From: Anaerolineales bacterium
GTDB taxonomy: Bacteria; Chloroflexota; Anaerolineae; Anaerolineales; Villigracilaceae
Direction: 5' to 3'
Assembly: GCA_020847355.1 (NCBI GenBank)
Contig: JADLCG010000121.1
Coordinates: 1-5,819, forward strand
Length of the DNA: 5,819 bases
Below, piece after piece: positions 1-5,390 of this stretch. The notes beneath the pieces were generated by a model. It was not told the origin of the DNA. It made no database searches and saw nothing but the letters and a program-made list of their open reading frames with translations. A program made the position numbers and the translations under genes. Position 1 is the first letter of the stretch, and each line of letters begins with the position of its first letter.

Positions 1-305
1 AATACGGCAAACAGCCCGTCCATTGCGCGCACTGCGGCAGTGATAATGTCCGTCGCCGCATGACGAAAGTCCGCATTGCCAAATCTAACGATAGCCGCAT
101 GGAATCAATGACCGCTGGCATCAATAACTTAGAAGCCCTAGAAAAAGACCCGCAGGCTTTAGGTCAAATGATGCGCAAAATGGGCAGTGAAATGGGCGAA
201 GATTTGCCCCCCGAATTTGACGATGTAGTAGATCGGCTTGAGGCAGGTCAAAGCCCGGAAGAGATCGAATCCGCTTTGCCGGATTTAGGGCATGGGGATG
301 AGTGA
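1..305 (+). CDS. FmdB-family zinc-ribbon protein, C-terminal part (5' end outside window)
   Basis: The reading frame is open from base 3, so the gene starts before the window; the ATG at 60 is internal. The visible 100 residues begin YGKQPVHCAHCGSDNVRRR, where CAHC is the second CxxC knuckle of a small zinc ribbon; the first CxxC would lie upstream. FmdB-type proteins usually begin MPxYEYxCxxCG and carry two CxxC pairs; they are small putative regulatory or metal-binding proteins whose role is generally unproven. After the ribbon comes a Met-rich stretch (MMRKMGSEMGEDLPPEF) and an acidic tail ending in TGA at 303-305. The tail looks helical and may bind a partner (inference). Base composition matches the right-hand genes, not the AT-rich gene that follows. 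Family assignment rests on the ribbon half alone, so it is probable rather than certain. Confidence 0.75.
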   Translation, partial: YGKQPVHCAHCGSDNVRRRMTKVRIAKSNDSRMESMTAGINNLEALEKDPQALGQMMRKMGSEMGEDLPPEFDDVVDRLEAGQSPEEIESALPDLGHGDE

Positions 306-321
306 CACAAAAGACAGCAGG

Positions 322-327
322 TATAAT
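322..327 (+). promoter_or_regulatory. Candidate -10 element (TATAAT) of the nuclease cassette
   Basis: A perfect TATAAT lies 17 bases after the FmdB stop codon. No good -35 stands at the usual distance: GTGACA at 302-307 resembles TTGACA but is only 14 bases away. Transcription from here would start near 333-335 and give a leader of about 60 nt before the ATG at 396. It would also make the TTG at 327 unusable as a start, because that codon overlaps the -10 itself. The site sits in AT-rich DNA where chance matches are common. Confidence 0.35.
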
Positions 328-395
328 TGACTTCTATCAAGAAAAATTGGCATCATATTTCTATATATCTTAAGGAAATAAAACAGGGAAGAATA

Positions 396-1577
396 ATGAG
401 AATAAAAACCGTACCATTTTCTCAAAGACTTTTAGAAGTAATTTCTGAGCCAAATTTTATTAAATACTACAATATCTTAAGTGAACCAAATTTTTTTACC
501 ATTGTAGGTAGAACACATTATGAAAGATGGCATTCTAGTTTTTATGGCTGGCTTTTAGATGTAAATGGTTCACATCTACTACGAGATTATGTACTTACAA
601 GATTTCTATTATTAACTTTCAATGAAAATTGTTTAAAGTCGTCTGACCATAATAGCAATTCCTTGTCAAAAATTATTCCCACAATTGAATTTGAAAATAT
701 TGAAGTAACCCCAAATGAAAATTTTTCGTCTGAAGTAAGCGTTAAGGATTTAGGTAGATTTGATATTTTTCTTACTGCTGAGTATAGAGACAGTTCAGGG
801 GTATTAGGGCGATTAAATATTATCTTTGAATTAAAAATTGATGGCAACATCAATGCAAGTCAATCTAAGAAATATGCAGATTGGCTTTATCAAAACCATC
901 GCAATGAAACAAATCTTCTTATTTATATATTGCCAAAGCTCTTATCAGATTCAAAATCAACAGTAGGCGATTCTAGATGGTATTGTATGGACTACCAACT
1001 AATAAATGACAAAATTCTTTTACCTATCTTAGAGCATCCTAATTTAAATCATAAAACTCAACCTTTTATTATTCAATATATCAAAAACCTGAAAATCAGA
1101 TACAGAGGAGTAAAAATGGCTATAACCAATGAAGAAAAAAAACTTGCTATAGAGCTATATGAAAAATATAGTGATGTATTTGATTCAATTTTTGATGCAC
1201 TTCAAGAAGCAAATGTCCTTGAATATAGTACCTCAGATATTCCCTTAAAAGGCAGAAAGACTGGCAAGATAGCTGTTAAGATTGATGGGAAAATTTTTGA
1301 GGGTGACACGGTTAGGACTTTATTTAAAAATATCCTACCATATTTAGTTGATAAAGGATTATTTGAGAAGGTTCCATTACCATGGGGTTTTGGGCATTCA
1401 AGATATATTATTAGTAATGAGGAAGAGCCAACACATCCAAATGGAAGAAGTTTCTTTTACCCAGAAGCATATAAAGGATACACAATTGAGACCCACTTTG
1501 CAAGAGAAAGAGCATTAGTAGTACTTGACTCTCTATGTAAAAAACTAGAAATTGAATACGAACCTGTTGACATTTAG
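396..1577 (+). CDS. PD-(D/E)XK nuclease superfamily protein (PDDEXK_4-like) with an extra C-terminal domain
   Basis: Predicted 393-residue protein. The ATG at 396 has AGGGAAG at 385-391; a longer frame from TTG at 327 has no ribosome site and is rejected. The N-terminal half looks like the PDDEXK_4 type of restriction-like nuclease fold: the ERWHSSFYGWLLD segment (43-55) is typical of the first helix, then GRFDIFL (Asp123), IIFELKID (Glu145, Lys147) and ASQSKKYADWL (Gln156, Tyr160), which together form the D...ExK...Q/Y active-site pattern. All key residues are present, so it is plausibly an active metal-dependent DNA nuclease. Residues 241-393 form a second domain I cannot name, with a KIAVKIDGKIFEG strand pair, WGFGHSRYIIS (330-340) and YKGYTIETHFARERAL (359-373). 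SEPNF occurs twice, 12 residues apart (17-21, 29-33). The gene is AT-rich with mostly AGA arginines, unlike its neighbours, which suggests transfer. A defence or restriction role is inferred from fold and composition only. Confidence 0.8.
   Translation: MRIKTVPFSQRLLEVISEPNFIKYYNILSEPNFFTIVGRTHYERWHSSFYGWLLDVNGSHLLRDYVLTRFLLLTFNENCLKSSDHNSNSLSKIIPTIEFENIEVTPNENFSSEVSVKDLGRFDIFLTAEYRDSSGVLGRLNIIFELKIDGNINASQSKKYADWLYQNHRNETNLLIYILPKLLSDSKSTVGDSRWYCMDYQLINDKILLPILEHPNLNHKTQPFIIQYIKNLKIRYRGVKMAITNEEKKLAIELYEKYSDVFDSIFDALQEANVLEYSTSDIPLKGRKTGKIAVKIDGKIFEGDTVRTLFKNILPYLVDKGLFEKVPLPWGFGHSRYIISNEEEPTHPNGRSFFYPEAYKGYTIETHFARERALVVLDSLCKKLEIEYEPVDI
1104..1118 (+). promoter_or_regulatory. Internal Shine-Dalgarno and in-frame ATG inside the nuclease gene
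   Basis: AGAGGAG at 1104-1110 is followed by a 5-base spacer and ATG at 1116-1118, in frame with the nuclease gene. Starting here would give a 153-residue protein beginning MAITNEEKKLAIELYEKYSD and ending at the same TAG (1577). The site is stronger than the ribosome site at the main start (396) and falls where the nuclease core ends and the C-terminal domain begins. It may be a true second start or a leftover from a fusion of two genes; sequence alone does not decide. Confidence 0.45.
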
Positions 1578-1592
1578 ACACAAGCTTAAGAC

Positions 1593-1598
1593 AGGAGG
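1593..1598 (+). promoter_or_regulatory. Consensus Shine-Dalgarno that fixes the GTG start at 1604
   Basis: A perfect AGGAGG stands 5 bases before the GTG at 1604. Together with the 26-base gap to the nuclease stop it supports both the GTG start and co-transcription with the nuclease gene. Confidence 0.75.
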
Positions 1599-1603
1599 AT
1601 AAA

Positions 1604-1822
1604 GTGAAAAAGAAAAAAGAGGATGATAGAGTTGTTTATAGTCTTTGTGTTTCAGATATTCGATATGTGGCTAGTGAAATACTTAATCGTAAACTAACAC
1701 TTAAGGAATTGAAGTTAATTCAGGATAAAGTTGGAGATTATATTTCTTGGTACGATGCAATTGAATTAGCAATTGAAGCTAAAATTGCTAGTGGGGAAAT
1801 TCGTAATAATGAAGATGAATAA
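1604..1822 (+). CDS. Small protein of unknown function, downstream partner of the nuclease
   Basis: Predicted 72-residue soluble protein starting at GTG behind a perfect AGGAGG. It has a basic start (MKKKKEDD), a short segment VVYSLCVSDIRYVASEIL, a helix-rich middle (NRKLTLKELKLIQDKVGDYI), then SWYDAIELAIEAKIASGEI and an acidic end (NNEDE). There is no signal peptide, membrane segment or metal-binding motif. I do not recognise the family with confidence. It lies 26 bases after the nuclease gene, shares its AT-rich composition, and is followed by a strong terminator, so it very likely forms a two-gene operon with it. A role as modulator, immunity protein or accessory subunit of the nuclease is a guess from position only. 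Confidence 0.75.
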   Translation: MKKKKEDDRVVYSLCVSDIRYVASEILNRKLTLKELKLIQDKVGDYISWYDAIELAIEAKIASGEIRNNEDE

Positions 1823-1849
1823 TTATTAGGTTATCTAATACTTAACCAC

Positions 1850-1885
1850 AAAAAGGACTCCAAGTTTTCACTTGGAGTCCTTTTT
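1850..1885. terminator. Bidirectional rho-independent terminator between convergent genes
   Basis: A perfect 15-bp inverted repeat, AAAAAGGACTCCAAG (1850-1864) and its complement (1871-1885), encloses a 6-base loop. The stem ends are A-rich on one side and T-rich on the other, so the RNA of either strand has a GC-containing stem followed by a U run. It lies 27 bases after the small-protein stop on the plus strand and just after the transporter stop on the minus strand, so it can end both convergent transcripts. Confidence 0.9.
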
Positions 1886-1893
1886 ACTGCTTG

Positions 1894-3135
1894 TTACTCT
1901 CTATTCTCTTCCCTCGCCGAAATCCGATTTGCTCTGCCGATTAAAAACATGGCAGGCAAAAGCAAAATTCCAGAAGCGGCGATGGCGGCAACGACCGAGA
2001 AAAATTTTGCCACCGCGCCAACAGCAGGACCGCCAGCCATTTGACCAAACGCATCCGCTTGACCCGTCATTGAATGAACGGTAGCGCGAACTTTAGAATC
2101 CAATTTTTGATTCACCCAAGCCGTTGTTAGCGGGTTACGCACATCGCGCAACATATCAATGACGAGGTACAAAACCAAGGTCAACAGAAGAAGCGGCGAG
2201 ATCGCAAAACCGATCATCGCAACGGCGATGATACCCGTCACGACTAACATAGCTCGTCCAATTGCCAATGGACTTCCCGCGTCCACTCTTTTCTCTACGA
2301 AGCGCACGGCAAAGATCGTCAATACCGAACCAATGATACGCAGAGTCGCAAAGAACGTAATTTGATTATTCCCAAAGATAACGGGAATTTCAAAGGTATC
2401 CAGCAAATGCTTTACCCACAAGCGGTCAAAGCCCTCGCTGTATAAGCCGTAGAATAAACCCACGCCAAGAATGGTCATCAAGTGCGGGCGCGAACGAACG
2501 ACTTTTAACCCTTCGTTAAAGGTGTGCCACATGTGTTGCCAAGTGTTACGATCTTCTTGTGGCGTGGGCTGAAAACCCGTCTCGGGCATGATGAAAATCA
2601 AAGTCACGCCGATACCCAGCACGCCGATTGCGCCAAGTACGATGGGCAAGGCGATATTTGTTCCGCCAATCAGCGCGGCAAGCCCCATACCAATCAAAGA
2701 AGCGACCAAGCCAACTTGTGTGGCGCGCATAAATAATTTATTGGCAGGTTCTTCGCCAATTTCGTCCGTGATCCACGCTTGCGACGCGCCGCTGGTAAAA
2801 GTGTAACCCAGCCCCCAAATCACCTGCGCTAATAAAATCGGCAGGAACGCAGGAAACAGCCCTTCTACCAAAAAGCCAACGCCCATGAACAAATATCCAA
2901 TGATGATGGAAACGCGGCGCGAATAGACATCTGCAACCACGCCCGTCGGCGCTTCAAAAATAAACGCCGAAATTTCTAGCGTAGTGCCAACTAAAACAAG
3001 TTGCAAGGGCGTCAGCCCAGCCACTGTGACTTCGTACAAAGAGACGCTCACAAACATCATCGAAAAGAAAGCCGACGCCGTGAACTCAATAAACAAATAG
3101 ACCTTTGTCGCGTCTATCTTTAGATTGCGAAACAT
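1894..3135 (-). CDS. Major facilitator superfamily (MFS) transporter
   Basis: Predicted 413-residue integral inner-membrane protein, the usual length for a 12-helix MFS carrier. Hydrophobic segments run through the chain with a polar central loop around 186-215 (PTPQEDRNTWQ region) separating the two halves. The MFS signature A loop is clear at 65-74 (GVVADVYSRR: Gly65, Asp69, Arg73, Arg74), preceded by FEAPTG. TSGASQAWITDE (114-125) and RATVHSMTGQADAFGQMAGG (350-369) are features I associate with drug-efflux-like MFS carriers. The substrate cannot be read from sequence; efflux of a small molecule is the likely role. The ATG at 3135 has AAAGGA 5 bases ahead. It follows the HAD gene on the same strand after a 132-base gap holding a leader-like ORF and inverted repeats. 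It ends at the shared terminator. Confidence 0.9.
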   Translation of the reverse strand: MFRNLKIDATKVYLFIEFTASAFFSMMFVSVSLYEVTVAGLTPLQLVLVGTTLEISAFIFEAPTGVVADVYSRRVSIIIGYLFMGVGFLVEGLFPAFLPILLAQVIWGLGYTFTSGASQAWITDEIGEEPANKLFMRATQVGLVASLIGMGLAALIGGTNIALPIVLGAIGVLGIGVTLIFIMPETGFQPTPQEDRNTWQHMWHTFNEGLKVVRSRPHLMTILGVGLFYGLYSEGFDRLWVKHLLDTFEIPVIFGNNQITFFATLRIIGSVLTIFAVRFVEKRVDAGSPLAIGRAMLVVTGIIAVAMIGFAISPLLLLTLVLYLVIDMLRDVRNPLTTAWVNQKLDSKVRATVHSMTGQADAFGQMAGGPAVGAVAKFFSVVAAIAASGILLLPAMFLIGRANRISAREENRE

Positions 3136-3158
3136 GATGATCCTTTTCTATATCATGT
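3132..3158 (-). promoter_or_regulatory. Inverted repeat enclosing the ribosome site and start codon of the transporter gene
   Basis: On the minus strand ACATGAT (3158-3152) pairs with ATCATGT (3138-3132), a 7-bp stem. The second arm contains the transporter ATG (3135-3133), and the 13-base loop holds its AAAGGA. Formed in mRNA it could limit translation initiation. The stem is short and AT-rich, so it would be weak alone. Confidence 0.35.
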
Positions 3159-3188
3159 CATCGCGTTTTTACAAAATGCACGATGACA
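3156..3188 (-). promoter_or_regulatory. Hairpin in the leader of the transporter gene
   Basis: On the minus strand TGTCATC (3188-3182) pairs with GATGACA (3162-3156). Inside, a second helix can form between 3173-3179 and 3163-3169 (including one G-T pair), leaving a 3-base loop and a 2-base bulge. The first arm begins one base after the stop codon of the 20-codon ORF. No T run follows, so it is not an ordinary terminator. Its last three bases are shared with the start-codon stem at 3132-3158, so the two structures exclude each other in full form. Confidence 0.45.
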
Positions 3189-3189
3189 G

Positions 3190-3252
3190 TTAATCAACGA
3201 GCGGGAATTTTCCTTTTTGCTCAGAGATCGCTTCAAAGAATATGATTTTCAT
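3190..3252 (-). CDS. Possible 20-residue leader peptide ahead of the transporter gene
   Basis: A 20-codon frame starts with ATG at 3252 and ends with TAA at 3190. It has a strong AGGAG at 3259-3263 with a 6-base spacer, and that site overlaps the tail of the HAD gene region 15 bases after its stop. The peptide begins MKIIFFEAISEQ and is not rich in one amino acid, so it is not a classical amino-acid attenuator. Its position, just before a hairpin and the transporter start, fits a translated leader. It could instead be the remnant of a deleted gene whose first codons survive, or a chance frame. Confidence 0.35.
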   Translation of the reverse strand: MKIIFFEAISEQKGKFPLVD

Positions 3253-3267
3253 TTTAGACTCCTGTAA

Positions 3268-3867
3268 TTACTTCAAAACTTCGTACAATCTTTTCAAAAC
3301 ATCCTGCGGGGATTTGAATAAAATTCCCCGCATCCCTAACGACTCGCAAGCTTCAATGTTGACTTGAAAATCATCCACAAACGCCGCTTCTTCTGGCTTA
3401 ACGTTGGCTTGCTCCAACGCAATTTGATAGATCTGCGCTGAAGGTTTTGCCGCGCCTACCTCCGCCGAGATAGTAACGCTATCAAAAACATGGATGATTT
3501 TTTCTTTGGTCATGTATGCGCGCAGTTCGCTCCACGCATTGGAGATTAAGCCCACATGATATTTCGGTTTCAACGCTTCAATGTATTCCAAAAAGTCGCG
3601 GTCTATCACATCGCCTGCAAAAAAAGTTTTTTCAAACTCTTTCAGTTCAGTATCTGATAATCTAAAACGCTTGCCGATTTCCCGCCAATGGGCTTCTTCG
3701 GCGATTTGCCCAAGCGAAGCCTGTTTGGCAGACGGCGAGTTGAAGACGGCTTTATCAATATCTTCATATTCCATATTGAAGCGTTCGGCTAAGGCTTGAC
3801 GCGGGGCTTGATATTCTGTGCGGAGAATGACGCCGCCAAAATCAAAAAAGATTGCTTTAATTGTCAT
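3268..3867 (-). CDS. HAD-superfamily hydrolase, subfamily IA
   Basis: Predicted 199-residue cytosolic phosphatase-like protein, full length for HAD subfamily IA. The motifs are in order: motif I FFDFGGV with nucleophile Asp9; an alpha-helical cap at about 15-90; motif II LISNAW with Ser109; motif III Lys141 in AAKPS; motif IV FVDDF with Asp165 and Asp166. In motif I the second Asp of the usual DxD is Gly (DFG); the same DxG pattern is found in YihX-like sugar-phosphate phosphatases and related HAD proteins, so a phosphatase-type activity remains likely, but the substrate is unknown. The ATG at 3867 has GAGG 5 bases ahead. A hairpin terminator lies only 15 bases upstream of the start. Downstream on the same strand are the leader-like ORF and the MFS gene. 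Confidence 0.88.
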   Translation of the reverse strand: MTIKAIFFDFGGVILRTEYQAPRQALAERFNMEYEDIDKAVFNSPSAKQASLGQIAEEAHWREIGKRFRLSDTELKEFEKTFFAGDVIDRDFLEYIEALKPKYHVGLISNAWSELRAYMTKEKIIHVFDSVTISAEVGAAKPSAQIYQIALEQANVKPEEAAFVDDFQVNIEACESLGMRGILFKSPQDVLKRLYEVLK

Positions 3868-3882
3868 GCTTCCCTCACAGAT

Positions 3883-3912
3883 AACAAAGCCGCCGATGAC
3901 GGCGGCTTTGTT
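3883..3912 (-). terminator. Hairpin terminator after the CxxC/basic-tail gene, next to the HAD start
   Basis: AACAAAGCCGCC (3883-3894) and its exact complement (3901-3912) form a 12-bp stem with a 6-base loop. On the minus strand the GC-rich stem runs into TTTGTTATC, a short U-rich tail, and it lies 5 bases after the stop of the gene at 3918. The HAD ATG is only 15 bases beyond the hairpin, which leaves no room for a HAD promoter after it; partial read-through is implied, or this is a stabilising mRNA end. Confidence 0.75.
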
Positions 3913-3917
3913 TGGAT

Positions 3918-4316
3918 TTATTTCTTTTTATCTTTCGCGGCAGTTTTCTTTGCGGCGGGCTTGGCTTTGGTTGCGGCAGGCTTGGCTTTCGGCGCGGCTT
4001 TCTTTGCCGCAGGCTTTTTGGCGGAAGTTACTTTTGCGGCGGCTTTGGCTCCCTTGGGGAGTGGAATCGTTTTTTCGGAAGCCGAACCAGTTTCAACGTC
4101 CGCAAGCGGCGCGGAAGCGGCTTGTTTGGCGGCTTCCTTCCAGTTCGGGAAGAAGAGTTCCATCCGCTGGCGCGAGATCGAATTGGCGCGGCGGCAACGT
4201 GGGCAATGCGCGTCATAATGATTCATGTTCTTGTCGTTCATGTGCAGAATAGCGCTCAGCATTTCAGCTCGGCTGAGGGTAAATGGGGTTTGACAGTAGA
4301 TACATCGCAGGTTCAT
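3918..4316 (-). CDS. Double-CxxC (zinc-ribbon-like) protein with a Lys/Ala-rich basic tail
   Basis: Predicted 132-residue protein. Its N-terminal half carries two CxxC pairs, CIYC (5-8) and CPRC (38-41), a likely four-Cys zinc site, followed by a basic segment RRANSISRQRMELFFPNW (42-59). Residues 62-85 are a variable linker. Residues 89-132 are almost only Lys, Ala and Pro with repeated KPAAKK-like units, ending KDKKK; this resembles histone-H1-like tails of bacterial nucleoid proteins. A nucleic-acid-binding role is inferred from the tail and zinc site; no family name is certain. The ATG at 4316 has AAAGGGA about 6-7 bases ahead, with a candidate promoter at 4349-4378 and a hairpin terminator 5 bases after its stop, so it may be a single-gene unit. 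The low-complexity tail opens long false frames on the plus strand. Confidence 0.82.
   Translation of the reverse strand: MNLRCIYCQTPFTLSRAEMLSAILHMNDKNMNHYDAHCPRCRRANSISRQRMELFFPNWKEAAKQAASAPLADVETGSASEKTIPLPKGAKAAAKVTSAKKPAAKKAAPKAKPAATKAKPAAKKTAAKDKKK
3924..4050. repeat. Low-complexity coding repeat (Lys/Ala/Pro units)
   Basis: The DNA encoding the tail of the preceding CxxC protein consists of imperfect short repeats such as GGCTTGGCTTT (near 3958 and 3979) and GGCTTTCTTTGC. It is a coding feature of the basic tail, likely prone to length change by slippage between strains. Confidence 0.6.
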
Positions 4317-4348
4317 GGAAATTCCCTTTCTTGCGCTAAGTTGGCTTG

Positions 4349-4378
4349 ATTCTACACTGATTTTGCCCGCTCTGCGAA
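4349..4378 (-). promoter_or_regulatory. Candidate sigma-70-type promoter of the CxxC/basic-tail gene
   Basis: On the minus strand TTCGCA (4378-4373) and TAGAAT (4354-4349) are 18 bases apart, matching 4 of 6 and 5 of 6 consensus bases. Transcription would start near 4341, about 25 bases before the ATG at 4316, with the ribosome site between. It lies in the short gap after the tandem-GNAT gene, which has no clear terminator. Confidence 0.4.
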
Positions 4379-4391
4379 TCGGCTTTCTTTC

Positions 4392-5351
4392 CTAGTCTTC
4401 TAGGCTTTTGCCCGGGCGGAGTTCTTTCTCATAGGTGAGGAATTCGCTGGCAATATACATGCCTGCGCGTTGATAAAGGCGGGTGGCGCCGGTGGGGTTT
4501 TCGGCGTCTACGCCCAGCCCTATCGTTTTGAGATCGCGCCTATAAAACTCACGAAAGGAATGGTGTAGCAGAGCAATGCCTAGCCCTTTTTTGCGCCACG
4601 GACGACGCACGCCCAGCGTGCCGACCCAGCCAATGCCCATGCGAAGCCGGTTTAGGGCGAAGCCAGCGACTTCATCTTTATCCCAAATCACTGCCCATAA
4701 GGTTGGATCATAATTAGGGTTCTCAAAGCGTCTCCGCGAAAACTCCGAGAAGCTGTTCTCATGGCTTCCCCAGTGATCGCGGAAGGCTTCATTATCCGCC
4801 CGCCAAACGGCTTCGGCATGTTCTTCCCGGATGAAGGGACGAAATTCCAATCCTTCCGGTAATATCGGCGCAGAAGGCAATGTATCCAATTTAATTTCCA
4901 TGCGCCAGTGATAGCGTTTGGAAAAATAGCCTTCATTTTTATGCAAGGTATTGCTGGCTTCATCGCGATTATCAATCGTGCTTCGTAAAAATACGCGGAG
5001 ATCTGGTTGGGCGCGTTGAATCTCTTCGCGTGCGCGCGCTTCAATGCGGCGCAACAAGGTTGTGCCGATACCTTGCTTCGTAAATTTAGGATGAACGTAG
5101 CCATCGGTCCGCAAGTTGTAATGCTCATGTTCATTGAAAAATTCTTCGTAACCCACAATGCTCCCAGCGCTAGTTTGCATCACAAAAGCATCGCGCTCAA
5201 GCGTAAAACCTTCAGTCTTCCATTCATTTTCCAATTCTTCAGGCGTAACCGCCACAGTAGCATCGCCATCCGCTTCGCAAACTTCGTAAATGAGTTGCGC
5301 CACTGCATCGCGGTCTTCCCATTGCGCGGCGCGTAAAATTAATTCGGTCAT
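4392..5351 (-). CDS. Tandem GNAT-family N-acetyltransferase (two GNAT domains)
   Basis: Predicted 319-residue cytosolic acyl-CoA-dependent transferase with two GNAT folds. Domain 1 spans about 3-153, with the acetyl-CoA loop QGIGT (93-97) inside VHPKFTKQGIGTTLLRRIE. Domain 2 spans about 168-311, with RKKGLG (253-258) and the C-terminal GNAT signature NPTGATRLYQRAGM (285-298). Both CoA loops keep the Q/R-x-x-G-x-G/A pattern, though the second is usually the catalytic one in such two-domain proteins. The layout is like mycothiol synthase, but the substrate cannot be inferred. I place the start at 5351, where AAAGGAG stands 5 bases ahead; an ATG at 5366 in the same frame adds only MKGAE and has a weak site. 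It lies 39 bases after another GNAT gene and is probably co-transcribed with it. Confidence 0.88.
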   Translation of the reverse strand: MTELILRAAQWEDRDAVAQLIYEVCEADGDATVAVTPEELENEWKTEGFTLERDAFVMQTSAGSIVGYEEFFNEHEHYNLRTDGYVHPKFTKQGIGTTLLRRIEARAREEIQRAQPDLRVFLRSTIDNRDEASNTLHKNEGYFSKRYHWRMEIKLDTLPSAPILPEGLEFRPFIREEHAEAVWRADNEAFRDHWGSHENSFSEFSRRRFENPNYDPTLWAVIWDKDEVAGFALNRLRMGIGWVGTLGVRRPWRKKGLGIALLHHSFREFYRRDLKTIGLGVDAENPTGATRLYQRAGMYIASEFLTYEKELRPGKSLED

Positions 5352-5390
5352 TTCTGCTCCTTTCATTGATCCATTGATTTTTGTATGTAG

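Noticed and set aside
60..305. ATG at 60 as the start of a complete 81-residue gene
   Set aside because: The frame is open to the window edge and the codons before it encode the CAHC zinc knuckle, so the ATG is internal.
327..395. TTG at 327 as start of the nuclease gene (23 extra residues)
   Set aside because: No ribosome site precedes it, it overlaps a TATAAT likely to be the promoter -10, and the ATG at 396 has AGGGAAG at good spacing.
587..853. Minus-strand 88-residue frame inside the nuclease gene
   Set aside because: Antisense to the conserved active-site region, with no recognisable motif or ribosome site.
1872..2806. Several short plus-strand frames opposite the MFS gene
   Set aside because: Shadows of the transporter's coding sequence without motifs.
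3895..3900. GATGAC in the HAD-upstream terminator loop resembling the GATGAC of the transporter leader hairpin, as a shared operator
   Set aside because: Six bases only; expected by chance and in a different structural position.
3796..4349. Three long overlapping plus-strand frames opposite the CxxC/basic-tail gene
   Set aside because: They arise from the low-complexity Lys/Ala coding repeat read backwards; compositions are biased and none has a convincing ribosome site, while the minus-strand frame has a zinc motif, ribosome site and terminator.
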